Origin: CAZART01 sp964487555
GTDB lineage: Bacteria > Bacteroidota > Rhodothermia > Rhodothermales > VXPQ01
Assembly (NCBI GenBank): GCA_964487555.1
Contig: CAZART010000014.1
Coordinates: 1 to 62,656, forward strand
Direction: 5' to 3'
Length of the DNA stretch: 62,656 nt
In this document: positions 1 to 7,101 of the stretch, one piece after another
Layout: each line of letters starts with the position of its first letter
How positions within the stretch are numbered: the first letter of the stretch is position 1
Made by a program: the position numbers and the translations under genes
Notes under the pieces: generated by a model
What the model saw: the letters and a program-made list of their open reading frames with translations, nothing else
Told to the model about the DNA's origin: nothing
Databases searched by the model: none

Positions 1-99
1 ACGATACCGTTTTCCCGATATGATACGCGAATGATCTTGCCTACCATTGCTCATCCCGTGTATGTGGGTTCAATACATTCGTCCGATGTTGGGCTATAG

Positions 100-961
100 T
101 GCATACTTACCCAGAACCGCAGGTTTCAACATGAACGTCCGAATACCCGATTTGTAAAGATGGGTTGGGGCGAGAAGCGCGTCTTCGCGCGCGGCGATCG
201 ACGGTTCTATGAGCCGTCCTTTTTCTTTGCCGAACCGTCGGTCTTCGACGTTTTCTCGTTCCCCCTCGTCAGAGACGATCGCGAGCAGGCCCTCACTGAG
301 CCACGCACCCTCGTCCTCACCGACCATGCGGCGAAGAAGTGCTTCGGCGACGAGGATCCGCTTGGTGAAACGATTAGCATCGATCCGTTTAACGACGGAA
401 GTTTCGCCCAATACACGGTGACGGGCGTGCTGCGCGACCTTCCCGCGAATTCGCATATCCCATTCGACTTCTTACTGTCCTATGCAAGCCTGCCCGGCCC
501 CCCTGAGGGGTGGGTACCCCTTCGAATATTATTTCCTCGACGACGATTTCGAGCGCCTCCATCAGGCCGACTGGCAGCTCGGTCTGGTGTTCACGACATT
601 TGCCGGACTCGCCATCCTGATCGCGTGTCTGGGCCTCTTCGCCCTCGCCGCCTTCACCGCCGAGCAGCGGACGAAGGAGATCGGCGTTCGGAAAGTGCTC
701 GGCGCATCGGCCGCCCAATTGGTCGGACTGCTCACGAAAGATTTTACCCGCCTCGTCCTGATTGCTTTCGTGGCGGCCATTCCGCTCGCACATTATGTGA
801 TGAGTCGATGGCTTGAGGCATTCACGTACCGGATCGACCTCAACGTGTGGATGTTCGCTGCCGCCGGCACGTCCGCCCTGCTGATCGCATGGCTGACCGT
901 TAGCTATCAAACCTTGAAAGCCGCGCTAACTGATCCCGTGACGTCCTTGCGATATGAATAA
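100..961 (+). pseudogene. decayed FtsX-like ABC transporter permease
   Basis: The forward strand carries two pieces of a large MacB/FtsX-type permease in different frames. The first, from about 100 to 500, includes a periplasmic-domain stretch with FGDEDPLG and ANSHIPFDFLLSY. The second, in frame from 482 to 961, carries FLDDDFERL, the transmembrane helices, EQRTKEIGVRKVLGAS and the terminal SLRYE. In intact relatives, roughly 200 or more residues separate these parts, so an internal deletion as well as a frameshift occurred near 495-520. The N-terminal membrane segment is also missing: an in-frame stop lies at 97-99 and no signal or start region precedes it. Such permeases come in paralogous sets in Bacteroidota, and two intact relatives sit at 44.5-47.1 kb. 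I infer a non-functional remnant. Confidence 0.8.
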
Positions 962-1055
962 CCTCGGGCAGCCGCGCCGGATGACTTGCACATGATAGTG
1001 CAGCTATCGATCCTGCGTCCCTCCTTTCCTTTTCACCGAACGTAACGAAGCCCCG

Positions 1056-1595
1056 ATGAATACTTGGTCGTTGATTCTTGCAAGCTGCACCATTCTTGTA
1101 TGGTTCGCCGCACCGGGCGTCGCGAGCGCCCAGTATCCCCTTGAATCCGACGTCGCATCCCCCGAGGCCATCGTCCTCGCCGCGTATGAGTCCATCGAGC
1201 GCGCGCCGGGCGACGCTTTCGATTGGGATCGGTTCAGGTCGCTCTTCCTCGAGAATGCCATTCTCATCCCGAGCACGGGGCAGCGAAAGGGCAATCTGGA
1301 CGTACTCTCGCCGGAAGGATTCGTCGAGTGGATCGAATCCGTGACGCCGATCGGAACCCCCAATGACAAGGGCTTCACGGAAGAGGAAGTACATCACGTC
1401 GTCGATCGCTACGGCGACATCGCGCAGGTGTTCAGTACGTACCAGAAACGCTTCTGGGATGAAGACGAGATTCTTGGGCGAGGAATCAACTCCTTCCAGG
1501 TGGTGTGGAACGGCGGACGCTGGTGGATCGTGTCGATCATCTGGGACGAAGAGATCGAGGCCGGACCGATACCTGACGCGTATCTTGGTAAATAG
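1056..1595 (+). CDS. secreted NTF2-like (SnoaL-type) protein
   Basis: This 179-residue protein starts with a clear signal peptide (residues 1 to about 26, ending ASAQ) and is therefore probably periplasmic. After it comes a small alpha+beta domain. It has the helix AIVLAAYESI, the strand IAQVFSTYQKRF and the closing W-rich strands GGRWWIVSIIWDEE, the pattern of the NTF2/SnoaL-like fold. In that fold a cone-shaped pocket binds small molecules or catalyses varied reactions. No catalytic residues can be assigned, so a substrate is not proposed. It stands 29 nt before the deformylase gene in the same direction and may be co-transcribed. The family call rests on fold pattern and length only. Confidence 0.65.
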   Translation: MNTWSLILASCTILVWFAAPGVASAQYPLESDVASPEAIVLAAYESIERAPGDAFDWDRFRSLFLENAILIPSTGQRKGNLDVLSPEGFVEWIESVTPIGTPNDKGFTEEEVHHVVDRYGDIAQVFSTYQKRFWDEDEILGRGINSFQVVWNGGRWWIVSIIWDEEIEAGPIPDAYLGK

Positions 1596-1624
1596 CCGGT
1601 TTCTCAGATTCCCCGTCGGCAGTC

Positions 1625-2122
1625 ATGCCCGTCCGTCAGATTTTGCTCCTTGGCGATCCGATCCTGCACGAACCCAGCGTCCGGGTGGAAGAAAGCGACC
1701 TGCCGCCGCTGAGGTCTGTCGTAGACGATCTCCACGACACGCTGATCGATTTCCAGCAGCGGACGGGCGTCGGCCGCGCGATCGCAGCACCGCAGATCGG
1801 CATCCGAAAGCGCCTCGTTTACATGCATATCGACGCGCCGGTCGTGTTCATCAACCCGGAGTTCGATCGCCTCAGCAACGATATGATCGAGCTCTGGGAC
1901 GATTGCATGTGTTTTCCCGACCTGCTCGTCCGCGTGCGGCGTCACCGTGTTTGTCGCATTCGCTTCCGCGATCTCGAGTGGGTCGAACACGAGCGAAAGC
2001 TGGAGGATGATCTTTCCGAGCTCCTCCAGCACGAAGTCGACCATCTGGACGGCATCCTGGCCACGCAGCGCGCCCTCGACGACCGATCGTTCGCGCTGCG
2101 AACCGAGCGCGGTCGAGCCTGA
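1625..2122 (+). CDS. def: divergent peptide deformylase
   Basis: The 165-residue product has the three metal-site motifs of peptide deformylase, which removes the formyl group from the N-terminal Met of new proteins. They are GRAIAAPQ (about 50-57, the GxGxAAxQ loop), WDDCMCFP (Cys94, in place of the usual EGCLS), and QHEVDH (His136, Glu137, His140). Two motif-2 positions differ: EG is replaced by DD and the Ser after the ligand Cys by Cys96. The protein also ends soon after motif 3, as in short deformylases. It may be a functional alternative deformylase or a deformylase-like protein. The true housekeeping copy could lie elsewhere in the genome. Confidence 0.8.
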   Translation: MPVRQILLLGDPILHEPSVRVEESDLPPLRSVVDDLHDTLIDFQQRTGVGRAIAAPQIGIRKRLVYMHIDAPVVFINPEFDRLSNDMIELWDDCMCFPDLLVRVRRHRVCRIRFRDLEWVEHERKLEDDLSELLQHEVDHLDGILATQRALDDRSFALRTERGRA

Positions 2123-2161
2123 ACACGGAATCGAGGATTACGGCGCATTAATGACGGAGGC

Positions 2162-3010
2162 TCACGGTATCCGCCGAAGTTCGCTGCCGTCAGCTCCGAC
2201 CGTATAGATCTCCATAGTCCCGCGGCGATTCGACATAAAGGCGATCCGGGTCCCGTCCGGGGACCACACGGGCGCCATGTCGACGGCATCCGATCTCGTG
2301 AGCGGCGACATGGTGGAATCGACGAGGTGCAGAATCTGAATGTCGGCCTGCATACCGAAGGCGAAAGCGATGCGTCCGCCGTCAGGCGACCAGCTGGGAC
2401 TCCACGCATGGTCATCGAGATGCGTGATCTGCTCCAGGTGAGCACCATCCGACGAAACCGTGAAGAGCTGGTAGAGCTCGCCCGCACGACTCGACTGGAA
2501 AACGATAGTCGAGCCGTCCGGAGACCACCACGGCGAAAGATCGTTCGCGGGGTGATCCGTCAGACGACGCTCTCCACGTCCGTCGGCGTCGATCACGTAA
2601 ATGTCCGCATTGTCGTTGCGTCGCGATTCGAAGACCAGGCGCGTTCCATCCGGAGACCATACCGGACGCGCGTCGCTTCCGTCGGACGTCGTGAGACGCC
2701 GCTCGCCGGTCCCGTCCAGATTCGACACGTATATGTCAACGGTGCCCTTGCGCCTTGACGAATAGGCAAGATGACGGACGTCCGGCGAGACTATTGGATA
2801 CAGGTCACGATCATCGTTGTCCGTCAGCTTTTTCAGGTCCGATCCGTCGGACTGCATGACGAACAGCTCGAAGTCGCCGTCCCGGTTGTCGTAGAAGTAG
2901 ATCTGCCTACCGTCGGGAGACCACGTCGGATTGCTGCTTTCAGACGGCTCCTGCCCGGCCGCCGACGCCGCCGATACCAGGATGATCGCTACCGTCAGAA
3001 AATACCTCAT
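2162..3010 (-). CDS. secreted TolB-like PD40 beta-propeller protein
   Basis: The protein has 282 residues. A signal peptide (about residues 1-19, ending AAGQ) is followed by about six PD40 repeats. Each repeat has the pattern W-S-P-D-G-x-x-I/L-x-F/Y, then D-I/L-Y/F-V, then G-x-x-x-R-L-T, as in the TolB C-terminal propeller. It has no N-terminal TolB domain, so it is a free propeller in the periplasm or on the cell surface. It probably binds proteins or acts as a scaffold. Its start codon overlaps the stop of the upstream DJ-1-like gene by 4 nt (ATGA), so the two are translationally coupled. The propeller of the divergent regulator at 4141-6231 is of the same type. Confidence 0.85.
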   Translation of the reverse strand: MRYFLTVAIILVSAASAAGQEPSESSNPTWSPDGRQIYFYDNRDGDFELFVMQSDGSDLKKLTDNDDRDLYPIVSPDVRHLAYSSRRKGTVDIYVSNLDGTGERRLTTSDGSDARPVWSPDGTRLVFESRRNDNADIYVIDADGRGERRLTDHPANDLSPWWSPDGSTIVFQSSRAGELYQLFTVSSDGAHLEQITHLDDHAWSPSWSPDGGRIAFAFGMQADIQILHLVDSTMSPLTRSDAVDMAPVWSPDGTRIAFMSNRRGTMEIYTVGADGSELRRIP

Positions 3011-4002
3011 GGCGCCGCCGCCTCACGCTCTACCGTGACGTCGACGACGAGCGAATCTTGCCTGGGGCGTACGTCGACGTACCCGCGCCACCTCAAGCCG
3101 TCGCGCCCGGTAAACGCCCAGCCGCGCGTGCCGCCCCCTGTCACGCGTTTCCAGGTCGGCTCGGCCTCCAACTTTTCCTCGATCCGGCCTCGCACCGTCG
3201 ACGAAGCTTCATCGGCCGGAATTATCCACGACATCATCCAGTGATCTCTATCTCCGTCATAGGCGGCGAAACGCCCCTCCGGCCTCACGACAGAATACAC
3301 GCTCGAAGGGATGTTCATATCGGCAAGCAGTGGCCGCGCGAAGGCTGTCTGCGGATTCCAGTCGTACTCCAGATTGAGCGCAACCACCCGCGCCCACGCC
3401 AAACCGTGCATCTTGGAGATGACGTGGAGCGAGCCGTCGATGCCGGAGGAGAGGCCTGCGGACGTGATGATCTTGCCGTTGTCCGCGAAGCGCCGGTCGT
3501 CGACGACGGTGGCCATCGGAGCATCCTCCTGCAGATTATCCAACAATGCGTAAAACGTCGTCGCCTCGAGGCCGTCCAGCAGACCCGCATCGGCGAGGTA
3601 GAAGGCGCCGTTGCATACCGACAGGACGTACTCTGACGTCGCGACGTTCTTCTCCAGCCAGTCGCGGAACCGAGCGTTCTTGCGCTGCTCACCGATGCGG
3701 CCACCCGGAATCACAATCAAATCAGGCTCGGGATGATCGTCAAACGTATAGCTTGGCTCCATCCGCATGCCCATGGTTGTTGTGATGGTGCCCTCGTGTT
3801 CGGCCACTGTGAACACGTTGTTGAGGCCGTACTGGCCGAACACCTCGTAGGGCGCCGCGAAGTCGATGATCTGGACCCCGTCGAATACGACAATGGCAAC
3901 GTCGGGCTTGTCGACCGGCCGGATAGCGTCCCCGATAGCGGGTGCAAACGCCGTGAGAAGGACCAGTACAAATGCGTGAATAGAAAACACCTTGCAGATC
4001 AT
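3007..4002 (-). CDS. exported DJ-1/PfpI family protein
   Basis: This 331-residue protein has an N-terminal signal or anchor (residues 5-25) and then a DJ-1/PfpI (ThiJ) domain. The key features are VFDGVQIIDFAAPYEVFG (about 40-57), IVIPGG (about 96-101) and the nucleophile-elbow motif SVCNGAFYLADAGLLDG with Cys130. The family includes glyoxalases, amidases and AraC-type sensor domains. This copy has an additional C-terminal region of about 100 residues (after about 225) that I do not recognise. An exported DJ-1 domain is less common than a cytosolic one. It is the first gene of a two-gene unit with the propeller gene and lies divergent to the membrane regulator, 138 nt away. The enzymatic substrate is unknown. 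Confidence 0.85.
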   Translation of the reverse strand: MICKVFSIHAFVLVLLTAFAPAIGDAIRPVDKPDVAIVVFDGVQIIDFAAPYEVFGQYGLNNVFTVAEHEGTITTTMGMRMEPSYTFDDHPEPDLIVIPGGRIGEQRKNARFRDWLEKNVATSEYVLSVCNGAFYLADAGLLDGLEATTFYALLDNLQEDAPMATVVDDRRFADNGKIITSAGLSSGIDGSLHVISKMHGLAWARVVALNLEYDWNPQTAFARPLLADMNIPSSVYSVVRPEGRFAAYDGDRDHWMMSWIIPADEASSTVRGRIEEKLEAEPTWKRVTGGGTRGWAFTGRDGLRWRGYVDVRPRQDSLVVDVTVEREAAAP

Positions 4003-4140
4003 GGCCGTTTGTGGCTTTTATAGACCCTGTATATTGCGGGGTGAATCGCAACGTACATTCGCAGGGCCACCCTTCGCCTCTTTACGGGCTCCAGATTGGC
4101 CCGGATAAAGATCCAGATCGCCGGCACAGCCGAATACATC

Positions 4141-6231
4141 ATGCAAGCATCGGATGCCCCTCCCCTTCGTGTCGGTGATTGGCTGGTGAATCCACGGGAC
4201 CAGACGATTTCACGGAGCGGCGAAGTGCGGCGGCTCGAGCCTCGGGTCATCAACGTTTTGATGTGTCTGGCCGATCGGCCGGGCGACGTCCTCTCTCGAA
4301 ACGAACTGCTCGATGCCGTATGGGCTGACGTCGTCGTGAACGAAGACGCCCTCACGCGGGCCGTTTCGGACTTGCGGATCGCTTTGGGCGACGATCCGAA
4401 CGAGGCGAAATACATCGAAACCGTACGAGGGCGTGGATACCGGCTCGTGGTTCCGGTCACATCCGCCGAACGCCCCGATCGCGCTGCGGAGGACTTGCAT
4501 ACTCGTGATATCGCCCCTCGCCGCATCGGATACGTAGCAGCCGGTGTCCTGATCGGCGCCGTCGTCGTCGCGACGGGCTGGATCCTGCTCGACGCCGGGC
4601 GTGACGGATCAGCCGCCGTCCTCAAATCGACTCCGTTCACGAGCTTTGCCGGTTTTGAGATCGATCCCTCGCTTTCTCCCGACGGCAACCGCGTGGCGTA
4701 CGCCTGGACGGACAGCTACTGGGAGGAAGAATTCGACCTGTTCGTGAAGCAGGTAGGCTCCGAGGTACCGCTTCAAATCACCGACATGACCGGCTTCGAA
4801 GGCGATCCATCGTGGTCGCCGGACGGCAGCACGATTGCGTTCGCCGGATTTCTGGATGGTGCCGGCTCCATCTATACCGTTCCCTCGATAGGCGGACATG
4901 CCCGCAAAATCGCCGACGCGAACTCGTGGGTGTACGGGTTGGACTGGTCTCCCGACGGCGACCATATCGTCTTCGCCGAGCGAGGAGCGGACGCCAACCT
5001 CGACTTCCACCTGGAGCTCCTCGCGATCGAGTCGGGTAACAAACGGAGTCTCACCGCACCGCCCACGAGCGGGCATCGAGATCATTCACCCGTCTTCTCA
5101 CCCGACGGGCACCATATCGCGTTCGTCCGCAACGGCCCCACCGGTGGCGGAGACATATTTGTTCTGGATGTGGATCGGGGTACCTCACGGCGCCTCACGC
5201 ACCGTCATGCGCGTATCCACGGATTGGATTGGTCGCCCGACGGAACGGCGCTCATTTTCGCCTCCCATCATCCGGGCATGGCGCGACTCTGGCGCGTAGG
5301 CCTGGACGGTGGTTTCCTCGAGCAAATTTCCACAACCGCGCGCGGCATTCTGGGGCTCACGACGGCTTCCGGCCGGCTTGTGTTTCAGGAAAAATCGTCG
5401 GAGGACGACATCTATCAGATCGAACTGAACCGTGCTGTCGACACCGTTCCACGCATGGTGGCGTCATCCACACAGTGGGACGGAGAGCCGTCGCTCTCCC
5501 CGGACGGTACGCGCCTGGCTTTTGCCTCGTCGCGTCTCGGAAACGTCGATTTGTGGATCGCCGACAGTAGCGGCGCGAATCCCTATCGCCTTACGACCAT
5601 GGGCGACGTGCCGCTGGCGCGGCCACGCTGGTCTCCGGATGGCCTCACGCTTGCCTTCAACGCCTCGATCGACGGCATCGAATCAATCTACAAAGTCGAC
5701 CCGCTTCGAGGCCGGCCTACGGCCGTCTTTGCCGAGGCATCAAACGCTGTGGTGACGGCCTGGTCCGTAGACGGGGATTGGATCTACTTTGCCTCCGATC
5801 GCACGGGCGACTGGCAGATCTGGAAGATCCGTCCGGGCGGCGGTGACGCAAGCCGGGTGACGACGAACGGTGGTTTCAGCGCGCGGGAAACCTCCGACGG
5901 GCGCTTCCTCCTATTCACCAAACCGGCCGAACACGGATTGTGGCAGCAGCCGATCGCAGGCGGTGACGAAAAAAAAGTGCTGGATCAGCCCAAACGGTGG
6001 GCGTGGGACAGCTGGGAGCTCCTGAACGATGGCGTCGTGTACGTGGAGTACACGAATGACCGGCCGACCGTCAAGTGGACGTCGTTGATGACGGATTCCA
6101 CAAGCGAACTGGTCGAACTTCCTTCGCAGCGTGCACATTCGAGCATCTCGATCTCGCCCGACGCGCACATGCTGTATTTCGCGACGGAGCGGATGACGGG
6201 AAGCGACCTGTACATAATGGAAGGGCTCTAA
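4141..6231 (+). CDS. membrane winged-helix regulator with PD40 propeller sensor
   Basis: This is a CadC-like one-component regulator of about 696 residues. Residues about 10-105 form an OmpR-type winged helix (RVGDWLVNP, LEPRVINVLMCLADRPGDV, then RGRGYRL at the wing). One transmembrane helix follows at about 120-141. The rest is a large extracytoplasmic beta-propeller with many SPDG repeats. I chose the ATG at 4141 because it places the usual short strand just before the winged helix. An in-frame TTG at 4096 would add only 15 residues. In this architecture DNA binding in the cytoplasm is controlled by events outside the membrane. The divergent operon behind it encodes a secreted propeller and DJ-1 protein, the most obvious targets. 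A tandem repeat array starts just after the stop. Confidence 0.88.
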   Translation: MQASDAPPLRVGDWLVNPRDQTISRSGEVRRLEPRVINVLMCLADRPGDVLSRNELLDAVWADVVVNEDALTRAVSDLRIALGDDPNEAKYIETVRGRGYRLVVPVTSAERPDRAAEDLHTRDIAPRRIGYVAAGVLIGAVVVATGWILLDAGRDGSAAVLKSTPFTSFAGFEIDPSLSPDGNRVAYAWTDSYWEEEFDLFVKQVGSEVPLQITDMTGFEGDPSWSPDGSTIAFAGFLDGAGSIYTVPSIGGHARKIADANSWVYGLDWSPDGDHIVFAERGADANLDFHLELLAIESGNKRSLTAPPTSGHRDHSPVFSPDGHHIAFVRNGPTGGGDIFVLDVDRGTSRRLTHRHARIHGLDWSPDGTALIFASHHPGMARLWRVGLDGGFLEQISTTARGILGLTTASGRLVFQEKSSEDDIYQIELNRAVDTVPRMVASSTQWDGEPSLSPDGTRLAFASSRLGNVDLWIADSSGANPYRLTTMGDVPLARPRWSPDGLTLAFNASIDGIESIYKVDPLRGRPTAVFAEASNAVVTAWSVDGDWIYFASDRTGDWQIWKIRPGGGDASRVTTNGGFSARETSDGRFLLFTKPAEHGLWQQPIAGGDEKKVLDQPKRWAWDSWELLNDGVVYVEYTNDRPTVKWTSLMTDSTSELVELPSQRAHSSISISPDAHMLYFATERMTGSDLYIMEGL

Positions 6232-6240
6232 TTGCAAATC

Positions 6241-6398
6241 CGCCCGTGCTTCGTAATCAACCCGTCCGTGCTTCGTAGTCAAGCCGTCCGTGCTTCGTAG
6301 CCAATCCGCCCGTGCTTCGTAGCCAATCCGCCCGTGCTTCGTCGTCACTCCGCCCGCGCTTCGTCGTCACTCCGCCCGTGCTTCGTAATCAATCTGCC
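6241..6398. repeat. tandem array, seven copies of a 22-bp unit
   Basis: The core CGTGCTTCGT (once CGCGCTTCGT) recurs at 6245, 6267, 6289, 6311, 6333, 6355 and 6377, exactly 22 bp apart. The unit is close to CCGCCCGTGCTTCGTAGTCA plus two bases, with substitutions mainly in the linker (TAATCAA, TAGCCAA, TCGTCAC). Because 22 is not a multiple of three, it does not encode a peptide repeat. The array fills the space between two convergent genes and its last copy touches the stop codon of the lectin-like gene. There are no spacers, so it is not CRISPR. It may vary in copy number between strains. Confidence 0.95.
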
Positions 6399-7060
6399 GC
6401 GAAGCAGTAAAACAGCCCGTCGCCGCCGGTACCCTGAAGGTCCGCCTGGCTGCACCCCCGGGAGCCGTGCGCCGAATTCCAGGACGTCGGATTTTCACCC
6501 CCGCCCTCGCGATCGTGATGCCCGACCTGTGCGCTGCCTTCGCCGCTGCTGGTCCAGTTGCCGCACGTATGATCTGCACCGTCGGTGAAGGCCGTACCGT
6601 CGAGCCGGGATCCGGTGAGGATGTCGTGTCGGTTCGGCTCATCGCCGCGGCCGTTGACCATCTCACCTTGCTCATTCAGGGACACCTCCTTGCTCGGCAG
6701 ATTGTCCTCCGCGTGCAGATGGTCCACGTCCTCCGCGACGAGGGCTCCGGCCGCGTTGTACCACGGGCCGCTGCCGATTCGGTCGCGGGCGTTGACCGCC
6801 GGCTCGTTCTCGGTCGCAGAGTTGCTCAGATAGGCGCGCCACGTACGCTCGCCTGCTCCAACCTCAGATGCCAGCATTTCGCAATGCTGATCGGCGCCCG
6901 AGAGCCCGCCCAGATCGGCGCCATTTCCCGGTCCGGTACTCGTGAGAAAGAAGCTCATCGGGCGATCATCGGCCTGCCGTTCGGGCGCATCACTGCTTCT
7001 ACAGGCCGCTGCGGTCGTGACGATCAGCAGCAAAGCAAGAAATCGGTACGAGTGGTTCAT
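6389..7060 (-). CDS. lectin-like lipoprotein (endostatin/C-type-lectin fold)
   Basis: This 223-residue protein has a lipoprotein signal peptide with a Cys at position 20 (AAACRSS). After a short linker comes a domain with the signature FLTSTGPGNGADLGGLSGAD, then a Cys, WRAYLS, a basic/Gly-rich middle, a TGS-type segment, C-G-NWTSSGEGSAQVGHHD, and a final LFYCFA. This Cys and Trp pattern is that of the collagenase-NC10/endostatin or C-type-lectin-like proteins that are common as lipoproteins in Rhodothermia and Planctomycetes. Four conserved cysteines could form two disulfides. A surface carbohydrate- or protein-binding role is inferred from the fold. It is transcribed in the same direction as the DUF5916 gene upstream, 41 nt away. 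Confidence 0.75.
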   Translation of the reverse strand: MNHSYRFLALLLIVTTAAACRSSDAPERQADDRPMSFFLTSTGPGNGADLGGLSGADQHCEMLASEVGAGERTWRAYLSNSATENEPAVNARDRIGSGPWYNAAGALVAEDVDHLHAEDNLPSKEVSLNEQGEMVNGRGDEPNRHDILTGSRLDGTAFTDGADHTCGNWTSSGEGSAQVGHHDREGGGENPTSWNSAHGSRGCSQADLQGTGGDGLFYCFAAD

Positions 7061-7101
7061 CGTGTTCTCCTTTTTTGAATGGTCTCGTTGAACGCTGATG
7101 C

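Noticed and set aside
6241..6398. CRISPR array
   Set aside because: The units are directly abutted with no spacers, and no cas genes are present.
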